Assembly: GCA_024687205.1 (NCBI GenBank)
Contig: JAILES010000064.1
Span: forward strand, 22,603-86,602
From: Lachnospiraceae bacterium
GTDB taxonomy: Bacteria; Bacillota; Clostridia; Lachnospirales; Lachnospiraceae
Direction of reading: 5' to 3'
Length of the DNA: 64,000 nucleotides
Positions 16,921 to 25,016 of the stretch are shown here, in pieces (the stretch's first letter is position 1; every line of letters starts with the position of its first letter). Position numbers and translations under genes: made by a program. Under the pieces are notes generated by a model that saw only the letters and a list, made by a program, of their open reading frames with translations, was not told where the DNA came from and made no database searches.

Positions 16921-17096
16921 AGTACAGAAGACGATCAGGCCCTTGCTAAGCCGGGCGCTCACTAAGCTCAAACTTCGCAGCAGAGCTATGCCCTAACTCG
17001 CAACGTTCCCTTCGGGAAGTTGCTGCGTCGGGCATATGCTGCTCGTTCTTGCTAAGTGCCGCCCTCAATCGCAGGGCCTTGATCGTCTTCTGTACT
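16921..17096. repeat. 176-bp imperfect palindrome (MITE-like or structured RNA)
   Basis: The outer arms AGTACAGAAGACGATC (16921-16936) and its exact reverse complement (17081-17096) are followed inward by GGCCCT/AGGGCC, GGGCG-type arms, TATGCCC/GGGCATA and a central GCAACGTTCCC-TTC-GGGAAGTTGC hairpin. Pairing thus runs almost end to end. It encodes nothing and is GC-richer than its flanks. It looks like a non-autonomous dispersed repeat or a long hairpin RNA; which one cannot be told from one copy. Confidence 0.7.
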
Positions 17097-17147
17097 ACGC
17101 AGTATCATAGTGAACCAAGGGGAGCGACCGGATATGTTATGTAAATT

Positions 17148-17261
17148 AATGGCTCAAAAAATAGTGCACAAATAGAGAAAATGGCTCAAAAAATAGTTGA
17201 TAATGTACGAAATGGCTCAAAAAAACAGTGCGCACAACTAAAAAATGGCTCAAAAAATAGT
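17148..17261 (+). repeat. four direct repeats upstream of the DUF4143 ATPase
   Basis: AATGGCTCAAAAAATAGT begins at 17148, 17180, 17211 and 17244 (the third has AAAACAGT at its end). Spacing is 32, 31 and 33 bases, about three helical turns, so all copies face the same side of DNA. The last copy runs up to the -35 box of the downstream promoter, as expected of operator iterons. Confidence 0.85.
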
Positions 17262-17290
17262 TGACCGTACTGCCCCAAAAGGCATATAAT
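17261..17290 (+). promoter_or_regulatory. promoter of the DUF4143 ATPase
   Basis: TTGACC (17261-17266), 18-base spacer, TATAAT (17285-17290), directly abutting the fourth direct repeat. Confidence 0.75.
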
Positions 17291-17321
17291 ACAGAAAAAC
17301 AGTTATTTTGAGGGAAGATAT

Positions 17322-18671
17322 ATGCCATACCTTAAGCGAAAGATCGATCTGTATCTGGACAACTGGTTTACGAAAACTGATAAGAAGCCATTGATAATAA
17401 AAGGTGCCAGACAGATAGGAAAAACGAGATCCATAAGACGCTTTGCAGATGAACACTATGAGAATATAGTGGAAATTAATTTAATCGAACAGAAAAGATT
17501 TCGAAGCATCCTGGAAGACGGATATGGTCCGGACGAGATAATCAGAAATATAAGCAGGATCGAACCGTCAATTAAATTTATACCAAACAAAACACTGATC
17601 TTTTTTGATGAGATACAGTCATATCCTGATATAACCACCGCACTTAAGTTTTTTTCTATGGATGGCCGTTTTGATGTAATATGCAGCGGTTCTTTGCTTG
17701 GTATTAATTACAAGCAGATAGAGAGTGTCAGTGTCGGTTATAAAACGGAATATGATATGTATTCTCTTGATTTTGAAGAATTCTTGTGGGCAAGAGGATA
17801 CGATGATTCTCTGAAAACCGATCTGCTGCAACATATCAAGGACATCAGACCTTTCAATGAAACAACGATGAATACGCTAACATCGCTGTTTCTGGATTAT
17901 GCGATAACGGGCGGTATGCCGGAAGTGGTATCAAAGTATATAGAAACGAGATCGTTTTCGGGTACACATGAATTACAGAAACAGATAGTTGCTGCCTACA
18001 GGGAGGATATCAGGAAATATGCAGACGGTGCTGATCAGACAAGGATAACAAGAGTATTTGATTCAATACCGGCGCAGCTTGCAAAAGAAAACAAGAAATA
18101 TCAGATATCAAAAGTTGCAAGCGGTGCCAAGTTCCGTGATTATGCCGGTTGCATAGACTGGCTGCAGGATGCCGGTATAGTGGTCAAATGCTATTGTCTT
18201 GGATTCCCCGAGCTTCCACTGAAGGGAAACTATGATGATACCAGGTTTAAACTATACTATAGCGATACAGGGATACTGACTTCAATGCTTGACGATGAAT
18301 CCCAGGAGGATCTGCGTGCTAATAAAAACCTGGGAATCTATAAGGGCGCCTTATATGAAAGCATAGTAGGAGAAGCACTGTATAAGCAGGGATACCCGCT
18401 GTTTTACTATAAGAGAGAAGATGGGACATTGGAAGAAGATTTCTTTATCAGAAACAGAAATAAACTTATTCCTCTTGAAGTAAAAGCCCGTTCAGGGCAA
18501 TCCCAGTCAATGAGAAGCCTGATAAGAAATGATAAATATGCAGATATCAAATGTGGTATTAAACTATCCCTCAACAATATCGGCTATGATAACGATCTGC
18601 TCACTCTCCCGTATTTCTGTACCTTTCTTCTGAAGGAATGTGTGAATGATATACGGATAATATCGGACTGA
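17322..18671 (+). CDS. AAA-family ATPase with C-terminal DUF4143 nuclease-like domain
   Basis: 449 residues. The N-terminal AAA_14 part has Walker A IIKGARQIGKTRSI (about residues 25-38) and Walker B LIFFDEIQSYPD (about 90). The C-terminal DUF4143 domain ends in a restriction-endonuclease-like core, EEDFFIRNRNKLIPLEVKA (D/E...E-x-K, about 370-390). Members are widespread in accessory genome regions; a defined role is lacking, though links to defence or toxin-like functions have been suggested. The gene is AT-richer than its neighbours, stands alone, and lies beside a palindromic element and iterated repeats, all suggesting horizontal acquisition. Confidence 0.88.
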   Translation: MPYLKRKIDLYLDNWFTKTDKKPLIIKGARQIGKTRSIRRFADEHYENIVEINLIEQKRFRSILEDGYGPDEIIRNISRIEPSIKFIPNKTLIFFDEIQSYPDITTALKFFSMDGRFDVICSGSLLGINYKQIESVSVGYKTEYDMYSLDFEEFLWARGYDDSLKTDLLQHIKDIRPFNETTMNTLTSLFLDYAITGGMPEVVSKYIETRSFSGTHELQKQIVAAYREDIRKYADGADQTRITRVFDSIPAQLAKENKKYQISKVASGAKFRDYAGCIDWLQDAGIVVKCYCLGFPELPLKGNYDDTRFKLYYSDTGILTSMLDDESQEDLRANKNLGIYKGALYESIVGEALYKQGYPLFYYKREDGTLEEDFFIRNRNKLIPLEVKARSGQSQSMRSLIRNDKYADIKCGIKLSLNNIGYDNDLLTLPYFCTFLLKECVNDIRIISD

Positions 18672-18705
18672 TCCTAAGTGTATGGTTAAGAAAAGAAGAG
18701 GGAAT

Positions 18706-18733
18706 TAAAGATTCTGCTGATTTCTGTCGAAAA
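18706..18733 (+). promoter_or_regulatory. candidate sigma-D/sigma-28 (flagellar) promoter
   Basis: TAAA (18706-18709), 16-base spacer, GTCGAAAA (18726-18733) resembles the motility consensus TAAA-N15-GCCGATAA. It stands before the flagellar operon, which supports the reading; the -10 is imperfect. Confidence 0.45.
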
Positions 18734-18760
18734 ATAAGATGTGAGGTCAGGAGGGTTACC

Positions 18761-21751
18761 ATGAACATTAATACAATAGATGAAAATATAATGAAAGCGG
18801 GAGCGTTTGCTACGGAATCGCAGAGTCCGGTAAATATGATCAGGACTGCGAAGGAGGGGGCGACGGCTGCCGCTTCTTTTGTGCGTGATGACGGAAGGAA
18901 CGGGATGTTCGGTGCTTACGCCGAGAAGCACAGCATGATCCCCGATGGCGGGATAGAGACCGATGCCAAAAACCGCAAGAATTTCATGACAGTGATGGCA
19001 AATACCTTAAGCCCCGAAGCCTTCGGAAAGATGAAGGAAGAGGGCTATGATATAGGAAGCATAGAGCCCGAAGACGCCGTGAACATTACCGACAGGATCA
19101 AGGCTGAGATGGCTAAGTCGGGAAAGGTCATAAGCGGTTACAATGATGATCTGGATGCTGAGACTCTTGAGGAGATCACGGGTTCGAAGGCATATGCAGA
19201 GGAGATAAGCGCAGCTTTTAAGGAAGCGGGACTGAAGGCAGAAAAGGACAGCTTAAACGATGTGCAGAGGACCGTTGAGAAGGCTGTATCCATCGGCGAA
19301 CTCAGTGAAGATGCCCGTATGTATATGGTAAGAAACGAGCTGCCTCCCACCACGGATAATCTGTATCTGGCTGCAAACGCAGGCAGCATGGGAAATGCGG
19401 CCGGCGGATTTTTTGCGGAAGGTGCTTATGTGGCAGAAGCAGCTTCGGTTAAAGATATGGATAATGAAGCACTCCGGGCCCAGATACGGGATGTGATAGA
19501 AAGAAGCGGGGCTGAAGCTGATGAAAGCAGCATAGCTCTGGCTGAAAGGATGATAGAAAGGGGCCTTCCTCTTACGGAGGAAAGTTTTACCGCAATGCTT
19601 AAGCTTGATGAGCTTAAGACGCCCATAAGTCCCGAAGCAGCTGCAAAAGCAGCCGTTAACGGCATAAGTGACGGTGTGGGAGCAGGCAAGGCCCTGCTCA
19701 CCGAAGAAGGAACCCTGCTTGATAAGGCAGTGGCGCTGACCGACGAAGTTAAGTCTTTTACCGATGAAGCGGCAGATCTGACCGCAGCAGAGGGAAAGAA
19801 ACTGAATATAAGGAATCTCAGGGCTTCACAGCTGAGGATAAGCATAAATGTATCCGTAAAGGTGGAAAAAGTGAGCATCAGTGCCCGCAGGCAGCTGGAA
19901 GAGGCAAGGCTTTCCATGACCGTTGAAAGCTCGTATATGCTCTTAAAGAGCGGCATGAGCCTTGATACCCTGGAACTTTCCGATCTGGTGGATTCACTTA
20001 AAAAGGCGGAAACCGAGCTTAAAAAGTCCATGTTCGGTACAAAGGATGCCAAGGAAGCAGATGAGAGAGAGGACTGGTTTAAGGAGACTCTCCGGAATAT
20101 AGAAGAACTGCCCGGCCTGCCGCTGATGACAGCCGGCGATATGATAATGAGGCGTGAGAGCCTTACAGCGGAATTCAGTCTGGAAGCACAGATCACCACC
20201 CAGGAATATGCCGAAGCGGGCAGAAGCCTGAAGGCCCGTCTGGATATGGCAGGCAGCCTCTATGAGACCATGATGACCGAAGTACGTCCGGACCTCGGAG
20301 ACAGCATAGGAGAGGCTTTCAGGCATGCATCTTCGCTGATGGAGGAACTCGGCATAGAGAATACCGATGAAAACGCCAGAGCCGTACGTATCCTGGGTTA
20401 TAACTCCATGGAGCTGAGTCAGGAGAACATAAATGCGGTTAAGTCTGCCGTGGCTACGGTGGACCGTATAATAGAGAGGATGACCCCCGAAGAAACCCTG
20501 AGGATGATAAGACAGGGTGTGAATCCGATGAAACTTTCCATGGAAGAGCTGGATAAACGCCTTGCAGAGGCAGGTCCTTCGGGTGAAAGATACAGCGAAT
20601 ATCTCGTGAAGCTTGAGAACCGTCACAGGATCACCTCCGAAGAAAAGGAATCCTATATAGGCATATACCGTATGCTTCACCAGATCAGCAAAAAAGACGG
20701 CGCAGCCATAGGAAGCCTTATCAATCAGGGAAGTGAGATCAGTTTCGAAAACCTGATGACCGCAGTCAGGAGCATGCGTGATAAGGGCATGGATGTCAGC
20801 GTCGATGATGCTTTCAGGGGTATGGAAAGCGCTGTGGTCAATGATATAGACGAACAGATAGCAACAGCCTATGCTGCAGGCGATTATCTGAATACCGCGG
20901 AAATGCTGGAAGAAGCGGCAAACGCGCCCGAGAGGGTATATACAGAGCTCATGAACCTTGGGATCACTCCTTCAGCCGAGAGTGTAACGGCTTATCAGGA
21001 GCTGAAGACCAGCCGCGGAGGAGCTTTTGATCTGGCCAGAACGGCTGTGGGGATAGCCGAAAGGCGCAGACGTACCGGAAAAGACGGCAGTGTAAGCAGC
21101 GAGTCCGTAAAACCGCTTGAAGATAAGTCTGATCTTGAGGAAGATCTGCTTGAAAGATTTAATGAAGTCAGGGAAGGAGTGCTTGACTCCTTTACCGGAG
21201 CAGAAAGTGCACAGGAAGCATATATGCGCATGGTGGAACTGTCCGAGAGCATGATAGAAGAGGCCGTGACCGAGAGTGCAGAGCCTCTTGATATCAGACG
21301 TTTTACCTCCGCTCTTAAGCAGTTAAGCATTGCCGGAACCCTCTGCAGGGAAGAAAGCTACGAGATACCCATGAGCATAGGCGGAGAAGAGAGCACCGTC
21401 AATGTCCGCATAATACATGAGAGTTCGGTTCGGGCCAATGTTGAGATAAATATGGACAGCCCGGCAGCAGGACGTCTGAGAGCCAGATTTACTGCGGAGC
21501 AGGGGGGTATCAGCGGTCTGGTAGCCGGAAATGAGAAGGAAGGCGTGGATGCTGCTTCCAAACGCGAAGAAGTGCTGAAAGAAAGGCTTTCCGTCGAGGG
21601 TATAGAGCTTACGGAACTGTCCTTTGTGCTTTCTGAAGGGATCGGGCTAAATATTCCGCAGAGAAATGCCGATGTAATAGATAACGGAATAAATACTGCA
21701 GCTTTGTATAAAACAGCTAAGATATTCATAAGCTGCATGAGTGAAGGATAA
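18761..21751 (+). CDS. large flagellar-locus protein, DUF6240/FliK-like
   Basis: 996 residues, almost entirely helical and Ala/Glu/Ser/Leu-rich, without signal peptide or membrane span. I take it as a DUF6240-type protein, a family I recall from clostridial flagellar loci; this is recognition by layout, not proof. The C-terminal 120 residues (IPMSIGGEESTVNVRIIHE, then AAGRLRARFTAEQGGISG and LSVEGIELTELSFVLS) follow the beta/alpha pattern of the FliK hook-length-control C-terminal domain. Start ATG 18761 follows CAGGAGGG. It precedes flagellin by 54 bases with no terminator, so co-expression with fliC-fliS is likely. Confidence 0.6.
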   Translation: MNINTIDENIMKAGAFATESQSPVNMIRTAKEGATAAASFVRDDGRNGMFGAYAEKHSMIPDGGIETDAKNRKNFMTVMANTLSPEAFGKMKEEGYDIGSIEPEDAVNITDRIKAEMAKSGKVISGYNDDLDAETLEEITGSKAYAEEISAAFKEAGLKAEKDSLNDVQRTVEKAVSIGELSEDARMYMVRNELPPTTDNLYLAANAGSMGNAAGGFFAEGAYVAEAASVKDMDNEALRAQIRDVIERSGAEADESSIALAERMIERGLPLTEESFTAMLKLDELKTPISPEAAAKAAVNGISDGVGAGKALLTEEGTLLDKAVALTDEVKSFTDEAADLTAAEGKKLNIRNLRASQLRISINVSVKVEKVSISARRQLEEARLSMTVESSYMLLKSGMSLDTLELSDLVDSLKKAETELKKSMFGTKDAKEADEREDWFKETLRNIEELPGLPLMTAGDMIMRRESLTAEFSLEAQITTQEYAEAGRSLKARLDMAGSLYETMMTEVRPDLGDSIGEAFRHASSLMEELGIENTDENARAVRILGYNSMELSQENINAVKSAVATVDRIIERMTPEETLRMIRQGVNPMKLSMEELDKRLAEAGPSGERYSEYLVKLENRHRITSEEKESYIGIYRMLHQISKKDGAAIGSLINQGSEISFENLMTAVRSMRDKGMDVSVDDAFRGMESAVVNDIDEQIATAYAAGDYLNTAEMLEEAANAPERVYTELMNLGITPSAESVTAYQELKTSRGGAFDLARTAVGIAERRRRTGKDGSVSSESVKPLEDKSDLEEDLLERFNEVREGVLDSFTGAESAQEAYMRMVELSESMIEEAVTESAEPLDIRRFTSALKQLSIAGTLCREESYEIPMSIGGEESTVNVRIIHESSVRANVEINMDSPAAGRLRARFTAEQGGISGLVAGNEKEGVDAASKREEVLKERLSVEGIELTELSFVLSEGIGLNIPQRNADVIDNGINTAALYKTAKIFISCMSEG

Positions 21752-21805
21752 AAGCATCACGGAAGATCTAAGAGCCACGGACGGCGGAAAGAAGAGGGTA
21801 TTATC

Positions 21806-22906
21806 ATGAGGATCAATTTTAACACCGCCGCCGTCATCGCAAACAAGAATCTTAATCAGAACGACGATCTGCTGAACAGATCACTTCGTCGTCTTTCATC
21901 AGGATTAAAAGTTAATGAAGCGCAGGACAACCCTGCAGGCATGGCTATCGGGCACAGGATGAATTCCCAGGTGCGCGGTCTGGGTGTCGGTTCAAACAAT
22001 ACCAACGACGGTATATCGGTGGTTGAGACCGCTGACGGCGCTTTAAGCGAGATATCTTCCATAATCCAGCGTATGAGTGAGCTTGCCGTACAGGCCGGAA
22101 CAGATACCAAGACAGATGATGACAGAGCGATCATCGATAAAGAGATACAGCAGCTTAAAGAGGAGATCACCCGTATATCGGAGCAGACCGAGTTTAACGG
22201 ACAGCCGCTGCTGAACGGCAACTTCGATCTGAAGGGCTACACAGATGACAAGAATGTAAAGGTTCAGTATTACAATGCGGATGTACCCGCAGGAGATTAC
22301 GAACTTGATGTAACTGCAATATATAACCAGCTTCAGAGTGTAGGTGAAGTGGATGTTACTTCCACCGGATTCCAGAACAGGGATGTAAAAGCTACACTCA
22401 GCGAATCGGGAGAGACCATCAGACTCCGCGGACTCAGCGGATTTGAAATGGATATAGCAATAGATCCGGACAACCTTCCTACCTCGGCAGTGAACATTGA
22501 TATCACCGGAATAGGTGCCATGAAGATCCAGACCGGAGCTAACGAAGGACAGGAACTGGCTATGCAGATACCTACCGTATCGCTGAAGACCATGGATATA
22601 GTAAATACCAATGTTCTTACCATGGATGATGCACAGACAGCGATCGGAAGTATTAAAGGAGCACTCAGTTACATCAACGAGGTAAGGAGTAAGCTCGGTG
22701 CTTATCAGAACAGACTGGAGCATAATCTTGACAGTACTGCCGTAACAGAGGAAAACATGACCGGAGCATATTCACGTATCATGGACGTTGATATGGCAGA
22801 AGAGATGACCGAATATACCACATATCAGGTACTGACACAGGCGGGAACCAGCATGCTTGCACAGGCAAATGAGAGACCGTCAATGGTACTGCAGCTTCTG
22901 CAGTAA
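21806..22906 (+). CDS. flagellin
   Basis: 366 residues with both conserved ends: N-terminal D0/D1 (INFNTAAVIANKNLNQND through LRRLSSGLKVNEAQDNPAG, and NDGISVVETADGALSEI) and C-terminal D1/D0 (SKLGAYQNRLEHNLDS, ending QANERPSMVLQLLQ). The central variable part (about 150-250) is short and acidic. Polymerises into the filament after export by the flagellar type III apparatus. The start differs from usual MRINHN by Phe in place of His. It is followed by its chaperone gene fliS after 31 bases. Confidence 0.93.
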   Translation: MRINFNTAAVIANKNLNQNDDLLNRSLRRLSSGLKVNEAQDNPAGMAIGHRMNSQVRGLGVGSNNTNDGISVVETADGALSEISSIIQRMSELAVQAGTDTKTDDDRAIIDKEIQQLKEEITRISEQTEFNGQPLLNGNFDLKGYTDDKNVKVQYYNADVPAGDYELDVTAIYNQLQSVGEVDVTSTGFQNRDVKATLSESGETIRLRGLSGFEMDIAIDPDNLPTSAVNIDITGIGAMKIQTGANEGQELAMQIPTVSLKTMDIVNTNVLTMDDAQTAIGSIKGALSYINEVRSKLGAYQNRLEHNLDSTAVTEENMTGAYSRIMDVDMAEEMTEYTTYQVLTQAGTSMLAQANERPSMVLQLLQ

Positions 22907-22937
22907 CATTCAGTATACGTAAAAGGAGGAAACGGAA

Positions 22938-23408
22938 ATGACAGATGCTAAGAAACAGGATTTTATGCTGAGGATAACAGGAGCAAACAGGACAGGACTC
23001 GTAGTGATACTTTACGATATGTTCCTTGAATATATGAATGAGCTTAAGGCTGCGGTACCCGGAAGCGGAGATTTCAAGAAAGCAATAGATTACAGCAGGA
23101 ACGTACTTCTGGAACTTATGGATTCTCTTAACATGAAGACGGAGATCGGAAAGAATACCTACAGCCTGTACAGATTTGCTGACAGGAGACTTATAATGGC
23201 TTCAATACGCCAGAATACCGAGCGTGTTGATGAGGCCGTCAGCATCATGCAGAGACTTCGTGATGCCTATGCCAAGAGCGTTGAAAATGACGACTCACCG
23301 GTACTGATGCAGAATGCCGAAGTGGCTTATGCGGGAATGACCTACGGCCCCGGCGAACTCAATACGGATTATTCCGGAGCCGGAGCAAACAGAGGATACC
23401 TGGCATAA
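22938..23408 (+). CDS. fliS: flagellin export chaperone FliS
   Basis: 156 residues, mostly helical, with the FliS pattern: an N-terminal stretch ending LVVILYDMFLEYMNELKAA and central DSLNMKTEIGKNTYSLYRF. FliS binds the flagellin C-terminus and prevents premature polymerisation in the cytoplasm. A Gly/Tyr-rich tail (residues 135-156) is longer than in typical FliS. Strong AAAGGAGG ribosome site; a terminator follows, ending the flagellar operon. Confidence 0.85.
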   Translation: MTDAKKQDFMLRITGANRTGLVVILYDMFLEYMNELKAAVPGSGDFKKAIDYSRNVLLELMDSLNMKTEIGKNTYSLYRFADRRLIMASIRQNTERVDEAVSIMQRLRDAYAKSVENDDSPVLMQNAEVAYAGMTYGPGELNTDYSGAGANRGYLA

Positions 23409-23430
23409 ACAGGGAAGAGGAAAGATCCCA

Positions 23431-23466
23431 AACCGCTCAGACAGCAATATCTGAGCGGTTTTTTTT
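23431..23466 (+). terminator. intrinsic terminator of the flagellar operon
   Basis: AACCGCTCAGA (23431-23441) pairs with TCTGAGCGGTT (23450-23460), then an eight-T run. Confidence 0.93.
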
Positions 23467-23519
23467 GTTTTTATATGATAGAGTAAATGGGTAACAGGTG
23501 GAAATAAAGAGGTATAAAA

Positions 23520-25016
23520 ATGTTCAGTCTGTTAAGCAAGACAGCTCCGATCCAAAAGGAGAGCGAGAGTAACAGCCGGGTTTTCTTTCTTGATCTGAAC
23601 CTGGATCAGATACTGGATAAAGTAAGCACTGAATGGGGAGAAGAGATACGCAGCCTGTATGAAGTTTTTCCCGAAAACAGGGAAACTGAAGAATACAGAA
23701 GAGAGATATACAGTGATATAAAAAAAGACGAAGTATATTCCGCGATGATGGGATACTACGGAAAGATAAAAGAACGCAAGCTTTTTGCGGAGCGCGGGGA
23801 GAAGGCTTATGAGACCCTGCAGACACAGGCCTGGTATCTCAGGGAAGCATGCAGCTATATAGATGCGATGGAAACACTGAAGGAAGAGCTGGAGAAAGCT
23901 CCCTTATCTTCCGAAGGAATGAAGGGTCTTCTTGCTTTTATCGGTGAATGCATATCAGGAGAAAGCTATAACAGACTTAAAGAAGAAGCCCTGGCTTTAA
24001 GAAATGAATTAGCGGACTTCCGTGTACTGATCACTTATGAGAAAGAGAGGATCACGATCACGGATGGCAAGGGAAGCGGAAACTTTGAAGACTTCCTGGA
24101 GGGACTGTTTCCCGGACATGACAAGAAGTTTACGAATCCCTTCATAGACAGTGAGGTCTTTTCAAATCTCGAAGAAGAGATCATAAGATTATACAGGAAG
24201 AAACATAAAGAGTTTTTTAAACGTCTTGATAAGTTTTTCAAAAACAATCATGAATACCTGCATGAGGGAGTAGAAGAGCTGGAGCAGGAGATGGTCTATT
24301 ATCTAGCTTATGCAAAGTTCCAGAAGAAAATGGAGGAACGTGGTTTTATTTTCTGTACTCCGGTTTACTCGGAAGAAAAACTCATGGCTACAGGGCTCTA
24401 TGATCTTGCTCTTAAACTTGTGAATGCGGAACAGGGTAAGGACGTGATCTCAAACGAAGCTTATCTTGGAAGCGGAGAAAGATTCTTCGTACTTACCGGA
24501 CCTAACCAGGGCGGAAAGACTACTTATGCAAGAAGTCTGGGACAGATGATCTACCTTGGCAAGATGGGACTTGATGTTCCCGCAGAAACAGCGCAGCTGC
24601 CTTATTACAGCAATCTGTGGACTCACTTTTCGGTTGAAGAGAGTACAGAAAGCGGCCGCGGAAAACTGATGGATGAACTGGAACGTTTAAAACCCATAAT
24701 GGAAAAAGACCAGGAAGGTGCCTTTGTGGTGATCAACGAGCTGTTCACTACAGCTGCCAATTATGATGCCAACATAATGGGTAAAAGAGTGCTGGAACAC
24801 CTTATCGGTCTGAACTGCAGGGGAATATACGTGACCCATCTTATAGAACTGGCATCTTCCTATCCCGAGGTGGTGAGCATAAGAGCCAACGTGGATAAGG
24901 AACTTAAGCAGACCTATAAGATAGAGAGAAGCGAAGCCGGTGAGATCACCGGGACGGACAGGCAGGCTTACAAATACGGACTCACCTATGAACAGTTAAA
25001 GGAGAGGTTTTCATGA
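23520..25016 (+). CDS. short MutS-like ATPase, paralogue 1
   Basis: 498 residues. The N-terminal two thirds are helical, like the MutS lever/clamp. The C-terminal third is a MutS domain V ATPase: Walker A LTGPNQGGKTTYARSLG (near residue 326), signature-region SGRGKLMDELERL, Walker B FVVINELFTTA and switch motif YVTHLIELA. No mismatch-recognition domain I (no Phe-x-Glu) is present, so it is not a canonical repair MutS. Walker B has Asn where MutS proteins have Asp. It begins a two-gene unit with paralogue 2 (ATGA overlap) and faces paralogue 3. Function unknown. Confidence 0.8.
   Translation: MFSLLSKTAPIQKESESNSRVFFLDLNLDQILDKVSTEWGEEIRSLYEVFPENRETEEYRREIYSDIKKDEVYSAMMGYYGKIKERKLFAERGEKAYETLQTQAWYLREACSYIDAMETLKEELEKAPLSSEGMKGLLAFIGECISGESYNRLKEEALALRNELADFRVLITYEKERITITDGKGSGNFEDFLEGLFPGHDKKFTNPFIDSEVFSNLEEEIIRLYRKKHKEFFKRLDKFFKNNHEYLHEGVEELEQEMVYYLAYAKFQKKMEERGFIFCTPVYSEEKLMATGLYDLALKLVNAEQGKDVISNEAYLGSGERFFVLTGPNQGGKTTYARSLGQMIYLGKMGLDVPAETAQLPYYSNLWTHFSVEESTESGRGKLMDELERLKPIMEKDQEGAFVVINELFTTAANYDANIMGKRVLEHLIGLNCRGIYVTHLIELASSYPEVVSIRANVDKELKQTYKIERSEAGEITGTDRQAYKYGLTYEQLKERFS

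Noticed and set aside
16921..17096. Insertion sequence or tRNA/rRNA fragment
   Set aside because: No transposase frame and no cloverleaf or rRNA similarity; the internal symmetry explains the sequence.
17148..17261. CRISPR array
   Set aside because: Only four 18-base AT-rich units with 13-15-base intervals, no cas genes, and a promoter directly adjoining; operator iterons fit better.
19426..20199. 257-codon antisense frame in the large flagellar-locus gene
   Set aside because: Ser/Leu-rich antisense shadow, no ribosome site, sense frame is continuous over 996 codons.
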